From Ophiosphaerella korrae (taxonomy: Eukaryota > Ascomycota > Dothideomycetes > Pleosporales > Phaeosphaeriaceae), in assembly GCA_028456385.1 (NCBI GenBank), contig JALNQF010000070.1:62001-126000 (forward strand): a stretch of 64,000 nt of DNA, given 5' to 3'. Both the position numbers and the translations under genes were made by a program. Below are positions 33,494 through 44,625 of the stretch, one piece after another (positions within the stretch are counted from its first letter, which is position 1; each line of letters starts with the position of its first letter). A model generated the notes under the pieces. It ran no database searches. It was given only the letters and a program-made list of their open reading frames with translations, and was not told where the DNA came from.

Positions 33494-34448
33494 ATGTCGC
33501 AGGACTTGTCGTCGCCAACGAGGAAGTCGGGCAGACAGATTGGGACGGTGGGCAAGGCGCAGACTACAACGCAGCATGTCGTGGACCCTAATGTGACGCC
33601 GCGACCGACTCCAGCGCGGCCAATCCCGGACCTGCATACAAGGCCAGCGCCGGTCCTAACCAACAACTTCGAGGCGGTCGCGCAGCCCAACGCGCCGCAT
33701 GGTTGATCTTCCAATCGCCAAGAAGCCCGTGGTCTCCAAGACGGCGACATCAAGTACCGACGTCCCGCACGGCATGAGAACACTGTACAAGGCGATCCAA
33801 GCGCTAGCTCGGCGGTCGAAAGGCGTCATTCCGCTAGACATTGAGGTGTGGCTCTGAAGCACGCTTCTTACAGTCTCCTAGCTAACAATTTACCAGGCTG
33901 AGGTGAAGCACGACGCCAACGGTGATCTTGACGACCTGGACGACTACGTGGCAAATCCGCCAAATGGCAAGACCCACGAGCAATTGAAGGACGAATTTAA
34001 AGCCATGCGGGACATTCGGAACGAGACTCTGGCGTGCAAAACGAAGCACCTCCACGAACCGAGCTGGAACGAACTTGTGCACAGCCAGATGCTGAAGCAA
34101 GCCGTGCTTGGTCGCCCTGGCTTCTCGTACTACAATATCACCACTGCGCGGGTCATCAAGGAGGTTCAGCTCTCCGTCTGGGCAATGGCCTACTTCAACC
34201 GCCCGCGCCAGCTCATCTAGGATCCTGTGCTTATGACCCTCCCTCTGCTCTTAATTACCTATGCCCGCTGGAAGTTGTATCTTGCCAGCGACTTAGCCCA
34301 TAAGATTCATCTCATTGATGCTGTCGATGTCGGCACTACCGCCGATATTATTGCATGTTATACTATCTTGGAGGCGTTGAGGGTCATTTTTAAATTGCTC
34401 GAGGACACATTTGCATACTGGTTTTTAGAGGGAGTGAAGCCTGAATGA
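33494..34448 (+). pseudogene. PD-(D/E)XK nuclease-like gene, catalytic centre deleted
   Basis: An N-terminal Pro-rich frame from 33494 shifts frame near 33690 into VDLPIAKKPVV and YKAIQALARRSKGVIPLDIE, then a 51-nt intron (33846-33896, GTGTGG/CAG), then WNELVHSQML and NITTARV. At that point the sequence jumps straight to VQLSVWAMAYFNR, which in the intact relative (8030-9589) comes after the catalytic D and ExK block. A TAG follows (LI-stop-DP), then a C-terminus like that of the intact copy (LPLLLITYARW). So roughly 70-80 codons holding D353, E402 and K404 equivalents are missing. Confidence 0.75.
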
Positions 34449-34713
34449 ATATTGTTCTGGCGGAAGAATCTGCTAACAAATCAATAGAGTTGGTTGGGAT
34501 TTTCAGCTACTGAACAAGCTCTAAGCTCGCTTCCGCCACAATCCGTCCGCCGAGCTACCTCGCTTCCCCGGCCGTGCTAGTAGATTTGATTCCCGCTCTC
34601 AATATATACAAATATCAACGCTTGCCACCAGCAGACAGGAGTTCGTGTCTCTTCCCAATACCCCATCCATTGCACTTTTGCTACCACCCCTCGAATTCTC
34701 TGCTACCTTCAAA
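34449..34713. other. Short spacer
   Basis: Nothing recognised except the likely upstream region of the epoxide-hydrolase pseudogene. Confidence 0.4.
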
Positions 34714-35998
34714 ATGTCGTATTCTCCTCCAAGCTCAGCAGTTCCCTTCACCCTCAATGTCTCCGATAGAGACTTCTCCGAATTCAGACAGCTCCTCCAG
34801 CTCTCCAAAATCGGCCTCTTAACCTGGGAAGGAAAACAAGATGATGGCCGTTTCGGAGTCACACACTAATAGCTGACCGAAGCCAAAGACTACTGGCTAA
34901 ATAAATACGATTGGCGAGCTCAAGAGACGCACATCAACTCATTCCCCAGCTACAAAATGGCAATCCAGGACGAGGTTGGCGGAGACTTAAGTGTGCACTT
35001 TGTGGGCATATTCTCAGAAGAAGAACGCGATCCCGATTGTGCTCATGCATGGCTAGCCTGGAAGCTTTCTGGAATTTGTGCCCATGTTAAGACTCGTCAG
35101 AAAGAAGTACTCTCCAAGCAATTTACCCTATTACCTCGTCATTCCATCGCTACCAGGGTACACGCTCAGCTCCGGCGGTCCCTTAGACAAGGACCGGAGC
35201 ACGGACGATACCGCTCGCGTCATCGACAAGGTCATGAGGAACCTTAGCTTCAATGAGTATATTGCACAGGGTGGAGATGTCGGCAGCTTTGTTGGAAGGC
35301 TACTCGCTACGGATTACGATTCGTGCGCGGCGCTACACCGTAAGCCTCCTGTCGCCGTAACAGTTTCGGGATGACGTTCAAGACTGAATTAATAGTCAAC
35401 TTTACGCGCCTTGTTGAGCTGCCCGATGTCAATGAGCCCGGGTTGAGTGAGGCGCAGAGGAAGGGAGTAGCTCGAGCAAAGCATTGGACCGAGACAGGAA
35501 TGGCATATGCAATGGAGCATGGCTCGCGTCCTTCCACCATTGGCCTCGTTCTCTCTTCAAACCCGCTTGCACTTCTGGCATGGTAAGTAGGCATCCCCTC
35601 ATTCCTCTTCGCTTGTTCCACCAAACAACACTGACATTTACAACCCTAGGATCGGCGAAAAAATGCTCGAATGGACAGACGACGATCCATCCCTCGATAC
35701 CATACTGACCAATGTCTCCCTCTACTGGTTCACCCAAAGCTTTCCACGATCCATCTACCCGTACCGGAACCTCTTCTACGGCCCTCCTCGTACAGAACCT
35801 CCCTATCTTCAAAAGCCCCTTGGTTTCTCATGGTTTCCGATGGAATTAAGGCCCCTGATCAAGAGCGCGGTGGAAAAGCAGGGAAATGTGGTGTTTTATC
35901 GGAAGCACGAGAAGGGCGGACATTTCGCCGCGTTGGAGCAGCCTAGGGAGTTTTTGGAGGATGTCGAGGATTTTGTGAAGGCGGCGTGGAAGGTATAA
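34714..35998 (+). pseudogene. Epoxide hydrolase-like gene, decayed paralogue
   Basis: From an ATG at 34714 it has the same N-terminal domain as the intact gene at 49380 (FTLNVSD, RFGVTH). TAA-TAG stand where the intact copy has Lys-Trp, a frame change follows near 35030, and the oxyanion motif reads HG-stop-PGS instead of HGWPGS. The nucleophile region GGDVGSF and the GGHFAALE histidine region survive. Two introns are visible: one after ALHR (GTAAGC) and one at 35583-35648 (GTAAGT/TAG). The second is absent from the intact copy, so the two genes are not a recent duplicate. It is dead. Confidence 0.85.
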
Positions 35999-36557
35999 AT
36001 TGATGTACCCATGGAACAGTTTTCAAGTCTTCAAGCCGGCATGCTTGGCGTGCGAATATCCGGCGTCTACCCGATGTGGGCCAATGGCTGTGTGCAGGGC
36101 GAGCCACCAATAACAAGTGCAAGTTACTGTAATGGTGGCGGTGGCCAGATAGGGGTGAGGCATCACCTTCTAGGACAGAGCCCGCACCCGTGCCGTGCAC
36201 AAAAAGGGTAGCCAAGACAAGAACAAAGAGCCACACTTGTTCTTAGCGTTATATCCGTGTTGGGCATAGTCTGTGGCACAGCGCCGATTATGTAAATGCG
36301 CCAACGCCTCATAAAATAACAGCCAAATCCTCCCATGGCAACCGTGAGCACGGAGAAAATCACGGAATGTTACGTCTCTGGTCCGGAACTGGCGTGATGA
36401 TACGCTGGGGCAATCAAGTCGTGCCCTAGAACAATGTTGCTAGGCATCCGAAGCCTCGGTTGAGCTTCTTATAGATGCTGATGCAGGGGGGCGGGGTTGG
36501 CAAGTACATGCTTTACCATTGATGGCGTGGACGGGAACGATCGACAGGGCCATCAAC
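35999..36557. other. Intergenic, no gene recognised
   Basis: Only short chance frames are seen. Confidence 0.4.
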
Positions 36558-36741
36558 TGTCGGATTTGATGGTCACTCAGATACTCTCCTACCTCAGGGT
36601 TGCCATTTTGCTGGGAGTGCGCATTGCCCGATAGCTTCCCTCCTGTCAAAAAGATGCGCCGCCGTTGAGCTGATGCTTTGTGGGTGAGTTGGTGGCGCAC
36701 TAGCATCGCGCATGGCATCGCAGATCGATCGCATTGTGACA
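36558..36741. repeat. Inverted-repeat element, copy 4 (short)
   Basis: It starts TGTCGGATTTGATGGTCAC, like the start of copy 3 (TGTCAGATTTAACGTCAC), shares the CTCCTGTCAAA...GATGCGCC and ACTAGCATCGC blocks with copy 3, and ends near TTGTGACA. Only traces of the 19-bp minisatellite remain. Confidence 0.55.
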
Positions 36742-39700
36742 TGTATAGTATACGCAGGGAGTATAAATACAGCACCCAGTGATTCCGCGGGTTTAGGCAC
36801 GGTTTGGTTCAAGGTTTTGCGCCATTTGCCATTTGCCACCGGCCCGGCCCGTCCGTGCACGGGCTTTTACCGTTGTCCGTTCCTCGTGCCTGTTCCCAGT
36901 GGCTGTTCTCCCGCAAAGCGTTCTCCCGCAACCAACGAGCAAATGTTAGCCCACAACCAATTCGCGGAAACGTTGGTCTATGCTATGCTTTTACCAGTGG
37001 ATCGGGCCAATACACGGCCAACTCACTTTCATGCCCGCAGCGAACAGGTAACGTGACTGGGCTACCTATTGCCATGCCCGACTAGCGTGCGTTATTGCAG
37101 GGCGCAGACGAGCGTGCATGCGGGAGCTAGAGAACAGCGTTTAATATCCATATGCAGTGTAGAGCGTTCGCCCTCTCGTATGCTCTCTGCAAGGGGCTGG
37201 ACCTACCCGATCCGATTTTCGCCGAGAAGCCCCCGCCCGAGTAATTAGTGGGACCAAAACAAAGGCCTGATCCTAGCAACTACTCCTTTATTTATACTTA
37301 TAGCAGACACAAACGCAAATTCTATCTACCTCGCATTGTTCAGCCTATTGTAAAACGTTATCTGATGGATAAAAGACCGGCCTTAGTTCCTACAGCATTC
37401 TGTTTTCAACGCCTAACGCAACAACTGTCAACAAACCCCTCCATCCTCCTGTTGCGATAACATGGCTTTCTGATAGTTTACCGACGGGTCTGGGGCCGAT
37501 AGCCACTGGTGTATCTTGCTAAGCCGTGCATCTCGGGTCGGGTTGTGACAGGCATCGCTTTGGAGGGGGGGGGGGGTTGCACGGGCCAAGTAACTGAGAT
37601 TCGCCGACGATAAATGCACAAGGGCACGAATTTGAGTGAACGAGCTGGATATAGCAAAACCGGCTCGCTAAACTATGAGTTAGCCTCATACAGCTGAGCG
37701 CATCTACCTAGTCGTGGTACGTGAAAAGTGGCGAATGCGATTCAATTACTTGGTGTTGCCACTTTCCATGACCTTGTTGTGGTGTGTGCATGTGCTTGGT
37801 GCGAAATGTTCCATGAAGCAGTGTCGGCTGTCGGAGGCTTGGCGCGAAGTTGTTGCCGAGTCAGCACTTCCCAAACAAGCTGTGCGGACTCAAGCCCACC
37901 GCCACGGCATACTTCTCCTACTCAATTTATCAAAGCGCGTTGCTGTCATGGCTTCCAATATGCTATGGCCCGCAATGCGAGAAATACTTGAAGGAGGCGA
38001 GGTCAGAGCTTGGAGGCACTATCTTGAGGAGACAATGGCAAATGAAACGTAAACCACAAAGCCCCAACTGTTCTTGTAGCCGTCTTAACCCCCCATGCCT
38101 TCCAGAAGTGCCCCGTTCCTGAATCCGGGCGCACTTCTCCGTCCATTATCCTGGTGTCAGATGAGATGCGGTGAGGCGGATCTCGGCGAAGACAGGGGCC
38201 AAGCCGGCCAAGCCCCGGCATTAGTTACCCCAGCTAGCTCTAGCACTTTGCCAAGATCGCGCACCGTCACTCGCGCCATGGTTGGTTCCCTTGAAAGCGT
38301 TTCTGACGCGGAACAACTGACCAAGAACACTTCAGCGCCCTCGACACATGCAGCCGGCCCGGCCTGTAGGCAAGGTTGGCTGTCTTGGATGTCCATAACC
38401 TTTGCCCACTAAGAGTGAGTGTGCCTGCTCCAAAGTCTACCACGAATACCCTTATCGACGTTATCATCGCCATCTGCGCCATCTGCGCCATATACTTTGG
38501 CCCCATTTGTCAACCAACCAGAAGCACTCTGCGCAAGCCCGCACCCCCGCTAGCGCCCTTACCCAACGATAGCCCTACTTCGACGTCGATTCGACCCGGT
38601 GCCGCATGGCGTCCATCCTTCTCTCCCCCTCTACACTCTTCGCCTCTCGATGGTCATGTACTTCAACCCAACCTCCACAGCTTTTCACATTGAACTCAGC
38701 TTCCCAGGAAAGAGTTTCATTACGAACTTAGACAACGAAGCATGTCGACCCTTTCCGCGTAGGGTTCCTGGTTCAACAACTCGGCCATCCTTCGAACTCT
38801 AGAGAAGAAATGTCGCAGCAAGGCTCCATTCTGCAAGGGCTCGTCGAAAATGGGCGTTGGGGGTCGGTCTGCTGGAGCCTTTGGTGATCTCAATGTCGAT
38901 GAGCCGGTAATTGTCTGTTTCTGTTGGCGGCAGTCCGACAGCATCATCTGGGTTTTCCGAGAAGAAGGCAACTAGATTGCTCGTTTTCTTGCTCAATGCC
39001 GTGGCAAGTTAGAGGGCTGGATCTGCCTTCACGCCTGAGTTCTGCACTTTTCGGAATTTTCGGAATTTTCCGATCAGTGCGCCGAGTTTCTTCTAGTTCG
39101 ACGCCGGTGAGAACCTGATCAGAAGCGCCACGTAGAGTCGCTATTGCAGAGGCTACGGCGGGGTCCATGTGAAAGGCGGTATCTCGTCAATGTTTGTGCA
39201 GATAGGTTTTTGGGGACAGAACTCGCGGTGGGCACGGAGTATGCCGTACAGCCAGCCAATCGCATTTAAAGGTGAAATGGCACAGCTTGGAATCATGTCT
39301 TCGAATCGGATCCGGACGTTCAGCACCGAATCCGACGGCGTCAGAATGAATCCTGGCCATTCGTCTGTTGTTGCAGTACAAATACTGTTCAAGTGAGTAG
39401 AACCTTAGAGTTCGGGCTCTAAGTTTTGCTCCGCAACAGTTATGAGCCCATTGCGCACAAGCATCAAATGAATGGTTGAGTACTAGGTGGTTGACCATAA
39501 GTGAGTTGCGCCACTGCGTGCGCAACTCGGTAAAAAGTCTCAAGGTGCTGTAAACCGTTGACGTAGAGCTGTGCTAGAGAGCCGTACCAGAGAGCCGTGC
39601 CAAAGAGCCGTGCCAAAGAGCCGTAAAATTTAGCATCCCAATCTTTGTGTCTTCAGCGCAGGCTACAGACCTTCTTCGGGGTTATCGGGAGCGTTTTCAA

Positions 39701-40077
39701 CATCCTGAATTAAGGATGAAGCAGCTACTCACATCCACGTTGCCCCGCAGGATAGGGAGTGGTCACTGATTGAGCTCAAATTGATCACCAAAAAGTCTTG
39801 TTGCTTGGATGGATCATCTTCGCCATCTGCTACCGCGGGAACGCGACGTCTATGATACCTATGCCAAGTGGAATAACGAGCAGTGGGACGACCAGGGAGT
39901 TGATGATTCCATCGTTGATGCACTCGGCAAAGACGGCCTTGTCTTATGATGCCTATGCTAGGTGATCTCAGATGGCGCCAAACCAAAACTGGCATACTAG
40001 CCGCTTTCAGCTGAATTTCTTTTTTCTCATCCTAGCTGAACTGGACTCCTGGTCAGATGAACTTATCTGTCAGGCTG
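36742..40077. other. Long region without a recognisable gene
   Basis: Many overlapping frames exist on both strands, none convincing. The most protein-like bits are minus-strand pieces near 39392-39153 and 38996-38800 (IDIEITKG) and a plus-strand piece at 39808-39951 (YDTYAKWNNEQWDD). They may be remnants of one or more dead genes. A G12 run lies near 37565. Confidence 0.35.
39577..39628. repeat. 13-bp tandem repeat, four units
   Basis: Units of GAGAGCCGTGCCA with small variations. Confidence 0.8.
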
Positions 40078-40891
40078 CAGGCCAGGCTAGAGCCGCGATG
40101 CTGGCTCGCCTCTTACTCAACCACATATTGTAGCACCGGCTCCGATATTGTCAGCTGAGACGCGGCGAGTCACGCCAGCTGTGACGTCGCTAGAACTGAC
40201 GTTGAGCATCTGAGCGAGCATGTGGGATTCAGATGAGAATCGAGACTACGCATCATCTCGACTACTGCGCATCATCTCGACTACTGCGCATCACTCAACC
40301 ACTGCGCATCAACTCAACTACTGCGCATCAACTCAACCACTGCGCATCAACTCAACTACTGCGCATCAACTCAACCACTGCGCATCAACTCAACTACTGC
40401 GCATCAACTCAACCACTGCGCATCAACTCAACTACTGCGCATCAACTCAACCACTGCGCATCAACTCAACCACTGCGCATCTCCGCACCAGCACCAGCTA
40501 GAGAATCAGGGTCTGGCCCAGTCCAGATATCATCGGCACGATAGCTCATCACGTCATGAACTGACTGCGTAGAGCTGATACACTAGTCAACCACGAAATT
40601 CGAGATAGCAGCTCTCCACCACCGAGTTGTAACTGCGGAGGAAGGGGATATATAAACTGGCAGATAAGGCCGAGAAGGGGAGATCAGAGATTTCAATCAG
40701 TTACTCAAATCAATCAAATCAATCACTTTATTCAATCAATCTTCACCCAAGTTTACTCAGGTCATACGTGATCAATCTGAAATAAGGCTTTTCTGAAAGC
40801 TGCAATATCCACCTCCAACAAGGCCCTTACATGGCCGTTACGAAAAAAAGTCTTTTTATCAACTTGCTATAACCCCCTTCAAAATCTGACA
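40078..40891. repeat. Inverted-repeat element, copy 2, with expanded 19-bp minisatellite
   Basis: It starts TGTCAGGCTG and ends AAAATCTGACA, like copy 1, and is closely similar to it throughout. The internal array of the 19-bp unit ACTGCGCATCAACTCAACY has about thirteen units (40245-40483) against five in copy 1. Because 19 is not a multiple of three, all frames stay open across the array and give a repeating 19-residue translation that is not a gene. Confidence 0.8.
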
Positions 40892-41626
40892 ACTACACAG
40901 AATACCATACCGCTTTCAGATCCCATCACACCGCCTATTCGCGTCTCGCAGGTACGGAAGGAAGGAAGATAGAGCTTTATAAAGGCCACTTGACGCCACA
41001 AGAGATCTAGAACAGGTTTCCTAATCTCTTTCGACTTAGCTAATCCACTTGGGAGACCCAGCTCAGAACGTTCAACGACCTTATCCCTTACTCCACAGGT
41101 CGTTCTTCCTGCACTCGTCATGCATCACTCCATCAATCCTTATCGGACTCGGTAGTCTCGCTGCTGCAGCGCCAATGAACATGCAGATGGCTAGCGACGA
41201 GAAGTCTACTGGCTACGGGCGGTATGTCTATACTATGATCCGTATCCAGCGTCCGTGGAGAGAGTCAAGCCGCAAATATGGGTAAGGGTAAGCTTCTATT
41301 ACTTCTTCATAAGGCTGGATGGGCTTAATCATTGTGAATATCGGAACCGATCGATGTAGCTGCTGACAATATGAAACTCGACATGATGCAATTCCACCAA
41401 GAATGACCCCAATTCCGTATATATCATACAAGTAAGGCAATCGGATCTCTGAAATGTCAAAAAAAGTAAGCTAATTTTATGAAGGCCCTATACAAGATAT
41501 GGGCTGGGCAATACGCGGCCGAGGTCGAGAAAGGGGGGGGCAAAGGACATGATGGACGAGGCAAAAGGCTGTGTGATGGAGTCAAAGTAGAGACGGTGGT
41601 ATATCTAACATTGTATGCATCCGGTT
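40892..41626. other. Intergenic, possible signal-peptide-like fragment
   Basis: A plus frame near 41110-41285 reads ITPSILIGLGSLAAAAPMNM, like the start of a small secreted protein, but there is no ATG in a sensible position and it stops soon. I would not call it a gene. Confidence 0.3.
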
Positions 41627-43165
41627 CTATACCGAGCATACTACAGATATGGGAGATAAATATGCCGTTCCTTTACAGTAATCCTCTATATCTTTCTTCA
41701 ACGTGAGCCTTTCCAGTTCCTCCTCCAATTTCTGCGCAGCTTTCGAGCTATCCCATGGGCCCTCCCTTCTATGTGATTCACGGAATAGACTTATGACCCG
41801 CTGCATAAGCTCAGTGTCTTCGCTGAACTCCGCTACATGGTATAATCCGGATACGCTGTTGCTGCCGAGCGAAATTATCGGCCTCTTCAACAGCGATGCC
41901 TCCAGACTGTATAAGCTATGCGCAACATCGGTTAACTCCTGGTATAGTGCTAATACATTTGGGCTTTTCTCATCGCTCTCTGGGAGAAGCAGGATGTCCC
42001 AAATGTGGTGTTGTAAAGTGAGACACAGTATCTCTCGTTGGATATTGAGAGGAAGTGGGAGACCATATGTATCTGGAAGAGTGGAAACAAATAGGTTGAA
42101 CTTGGTTTTCCATCGTGCTAGTGGCTCACCAAATTTTTCTCTCAGCTCTGGTGCGTCGCACCGTGAATTATTTTCTTCTTCACAATTATACGGCTTGTCC
42201 TCTTCACAACAAGACGGATCGCCCATGAATGACATCTTGATATCTAGGCACCACATGGCATCGCTTGCCTCGGCGAAACTTTTAAAAGGTTTTTCTTCGT
42301 CCTCAATGTCCATAAGAGGTGTAGCGTACGGTGTCATATCGGGAATAACCTCATCCCAGACAAGATAAGATGCATCAACACCCCAGCGAAGGAACACAGT
42401 TGCGAATTCCTGCATCAATCGTTGCGAATCCTCGGGGGCACTTGGACGATGATAAGCTCTGATGAGATTACACCCGGCTTGCATATGACGAACCGCTTCG
42501 TCGAAACGTCCAAGCATATGTTCGAGACAGACGAACAGCGTACAGCAAATCAGAATCTTGACCTGGTCGTTCCATGGCGTCCCGAACTCTGGGTATTTAC
42601 AATTGACTAATCCTCCAATAGCCTCGTTGTAGTGTTTCATGGCTATTCTTTCGGACCGCGAAATTGAGGGGTTTCCATTAACTGAACAGGAGGAATCTGA
42701 CGGACTTTGGAGGTACGAGTGGTGGGCTGCACCGATTGCGACAAGAGCTTGTCGTATGACGGGTTCCTCATGACACATTGGAAGAACTCGACGAAACCAA
42801 AAGTCGGTAGGATCGGCTAACCTTACGAAATCTGAGATGGTGATGGTGCGAAAATGGTGAAAGAAGAACATGTCAGATGAGCTTTTGTTGAGGTCAGGAT
42901 CAAGCTCGAGTCCAGGAAACAATCTGTTACTTTTGTGGAAAATCCCATGTATTGCTTTTGGAGTCCTCCTTGTGCAAATCCCATTAACAGAGGCGTTATT
43001 TGAGGGTGAGGCCACTTTGAAATTATGGTATTTTGGGTCGGCGTATCCATCGCACTTGATTCCGAAGTCTCTACATCGTCGACAGGATGGACGCTCTTCA
43101 TCACATTTCTTCCTCTTTTGTCTGTTCAACGATAGTGTCAGTCCTTTTTTCCTAGTGAAGAACAT
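41627..43165 (-). CDS. Zn2Cys6 fungal transcription factor (N-terminus uncertain)
   Basis: The long exon codes for about 510 residues. Near its start it has KKCDEERPSCRRCRDFGIKC, the last four cysteines of a Zn2Cys6 binuclear cluster. The first CxxC is not in this frame; an acceptor-like CAG just before QKRKKCDEE suggests it lies on an upstream exon, which I could not place with confidence. The rest matches the fungal-specific regulator middle region (DFWFRRVLPMCHEEPVIRQALVAIGA, then LFVCLEHMLGRFDEAVRHM). It would be a nuclear DNA-binding regulator with unknown targets. It has no internal stops. If the missing exon is really lost, DNA binding would fail. Confidence 0.7.
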   Translation of the reverse strand: MFFTRKKGLTLSLNRQKRKKCDEERPSCRRCRDFGIKCDGYADPKYHNFKVASPSNNASVNGICTRRTPKAIHGIFHKSNRLFPGLELDPDLNKSSSDMFFFHHFRTITISDFVRLADPTDFWFRRVLPMCHEEPVIRQALVAIGAAHHSYLQSPSDSSCSVNGNPSISRSERIAMKHYNEAIGGLVNCKYPEFGTPWNDQVKILICCTLFVCLEHMLGRFDEAVRHMQAGCNLIRAYHRPSAPEDSQRLMQEFATVFLRWGVDASYLVWDEVIPDMTPYATPLMDIEDEEKPFKSFAEASDAMWCLDIKMSFMGDPSCCEEDKPYNCEEENNSRCDAPELREKFGEPLARWKTKFNLFVSTLPDTYGLPLPLNIQREILCLTLQHHIWDILLLPESDEKSPNVLALYQELTDVAHSLYSLEASLLKRPIISLGSNSVSGLYHVAEFSEDTELMQRVISLFRESHRREGPWDSSKAAQKLEEELERLTLKKDIEDYCKGTAYLSPISVVCSV

Positions 43166-44625
43166 AGTTCTGTCACGCTGATTGATTGGAAAGAGGCTCC
43201 TTTAGCGCTCTTGCTCAACATAGAACACTTACTTGCTAGTGAAGAAGTTAGCATTGTAGAATCAATCAGTTTCAAAACTGTCGTAAATACAAGCAAACCA
43301 TACAACAACTACGTGTCTTTTATGCAATGCAACTCAAATCGACTCAGGGTGTACCACCAGTCGTTGAAGCACAGACGAGTGAGGCGAGCACATTGGTCTT
43401 GGATAAACATACCAGGTAATGCATCCTGTTCGGACTTTGGGCGAGAAAGCTCGCACTCGGGTCGAATTCTTTGGTGGCATCGTGCTTTAATTGGCTGTGG
43501 CGTAAGGAAGCCAGCTAAATTATGGGTCCAAGGTTACAGGCCGTGATTTTCATAGGACACGGCGTACACATTGGCATTTATAGAAGATTTTCTCCTGATG
43601 AAGATACGCATGCCGGCAGCAGGAGGCACAGCAGAGTGGCTCGAGGTAAAGCCCCTGCAATTAAGGCGCACGTATCATCGCTGTGATTGGCCGTGGCGTA
43701 TAGAACCCCAATTTGTCGTTCGACAGATCCGTGCTCATGAATGGCACCTTGCCTATATGGGGTATGCACGGTCGGACTTCGGAGGTAACTCATGTCCTAG
43801 CCCTGATTTCCTTACCTTTGACGAAATGATTGTTAGAGCTATGAGATAAGTAAATGTGTGACTTCACAGTGACGATTGTGGGTTATTGAAATCTGCGTGA
43901 GGATATTCAGCCATGTTAACTTGAAGAGCATTACGCAAACGAAGATTCCGTAACCACTTGACTGAGTCTCGCCCCCTAAAAGCGCGCCGTCGTTTCGAGC
44001 CTTCGTATTTATATCAACCACCGAACCCAAAGTTCTAGATTTCAAAGCTTCACACAAGCATTAACGCACCTAAGCACTGTAAGCTTCTTTTACTCTATTT
44101 TCGGCGACAAGCACGAGTATTAGGGCAATTTGGGGGGAAAAAAAAAATCAGTTATCCATGCGGGGACAAAACCGTGGTGAGTCTCTCATTGCCAGGATGT
44201 AAGGCACAGGACAAACTAAAGGATCGGCCGGAGACAAGTCTCGGGCCCGAGTATACGGACTTAAGCAGGAGTGAGTTGATATCGGGCCAACGGTCGTAGA
44301 GTAGTACGCCGTCCTTCACCAACCAAACGTGTCGGCAGCCGATCTAAAACTTGCTAAGGCTTATTTCCCCAAACAAAATATACCGTTACATTAAGCTGGC
44401 CCATATAGTTAGTTTCCGGCCACATAGGGTTTCCGGCCACCCTACTTAAAACTCATATGCGTATACCTGGGCCTTATCTCCGATCCGAATTAGTAATCAC
44501 CGACCGTGCCTAATATATCGCCCTAGCTCTAATGCGATCGGCCGAAACTCGTCTCTCTCGCTGTCCCCAACTAAAGAGCAACAGCATACCACAACGAGTC
44601 TTCTGATCTGTCTTGTGTGTGTGTC
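43166..44625. other. Divergent intergenic region between two Zn2Cys6 genes
   Basis: It probably contains the missing first exon(s) of the minus-strand regulator near 43170-43350 and both upstream regions. A 92-residue plus frame at 43571-43849 has no motif. A direct repeat of TTTCCGGCCAC lies near 44410-44440. Confidence 0.4.

Noticed and set aside
37565..37576. G12 tract and, at 48982-48997, a G16 tract
   Set aside because: Simple homopolymers, also prone to sequencing error; no function proposed.
40245..40483. CRISPR-like array
   Set aside because: The 19-bp units are directly adjacent without spacers.
40220..40544. Repetitive 'RINSTTAHQLN' protein
   Set aside because: It is a translation of the 19-bp minisatellite in a transposable element.
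41703..42368. 221-residue plus-strand frame
   Set aside because: Antisense shadow of the regulator gene at 41627-43165.
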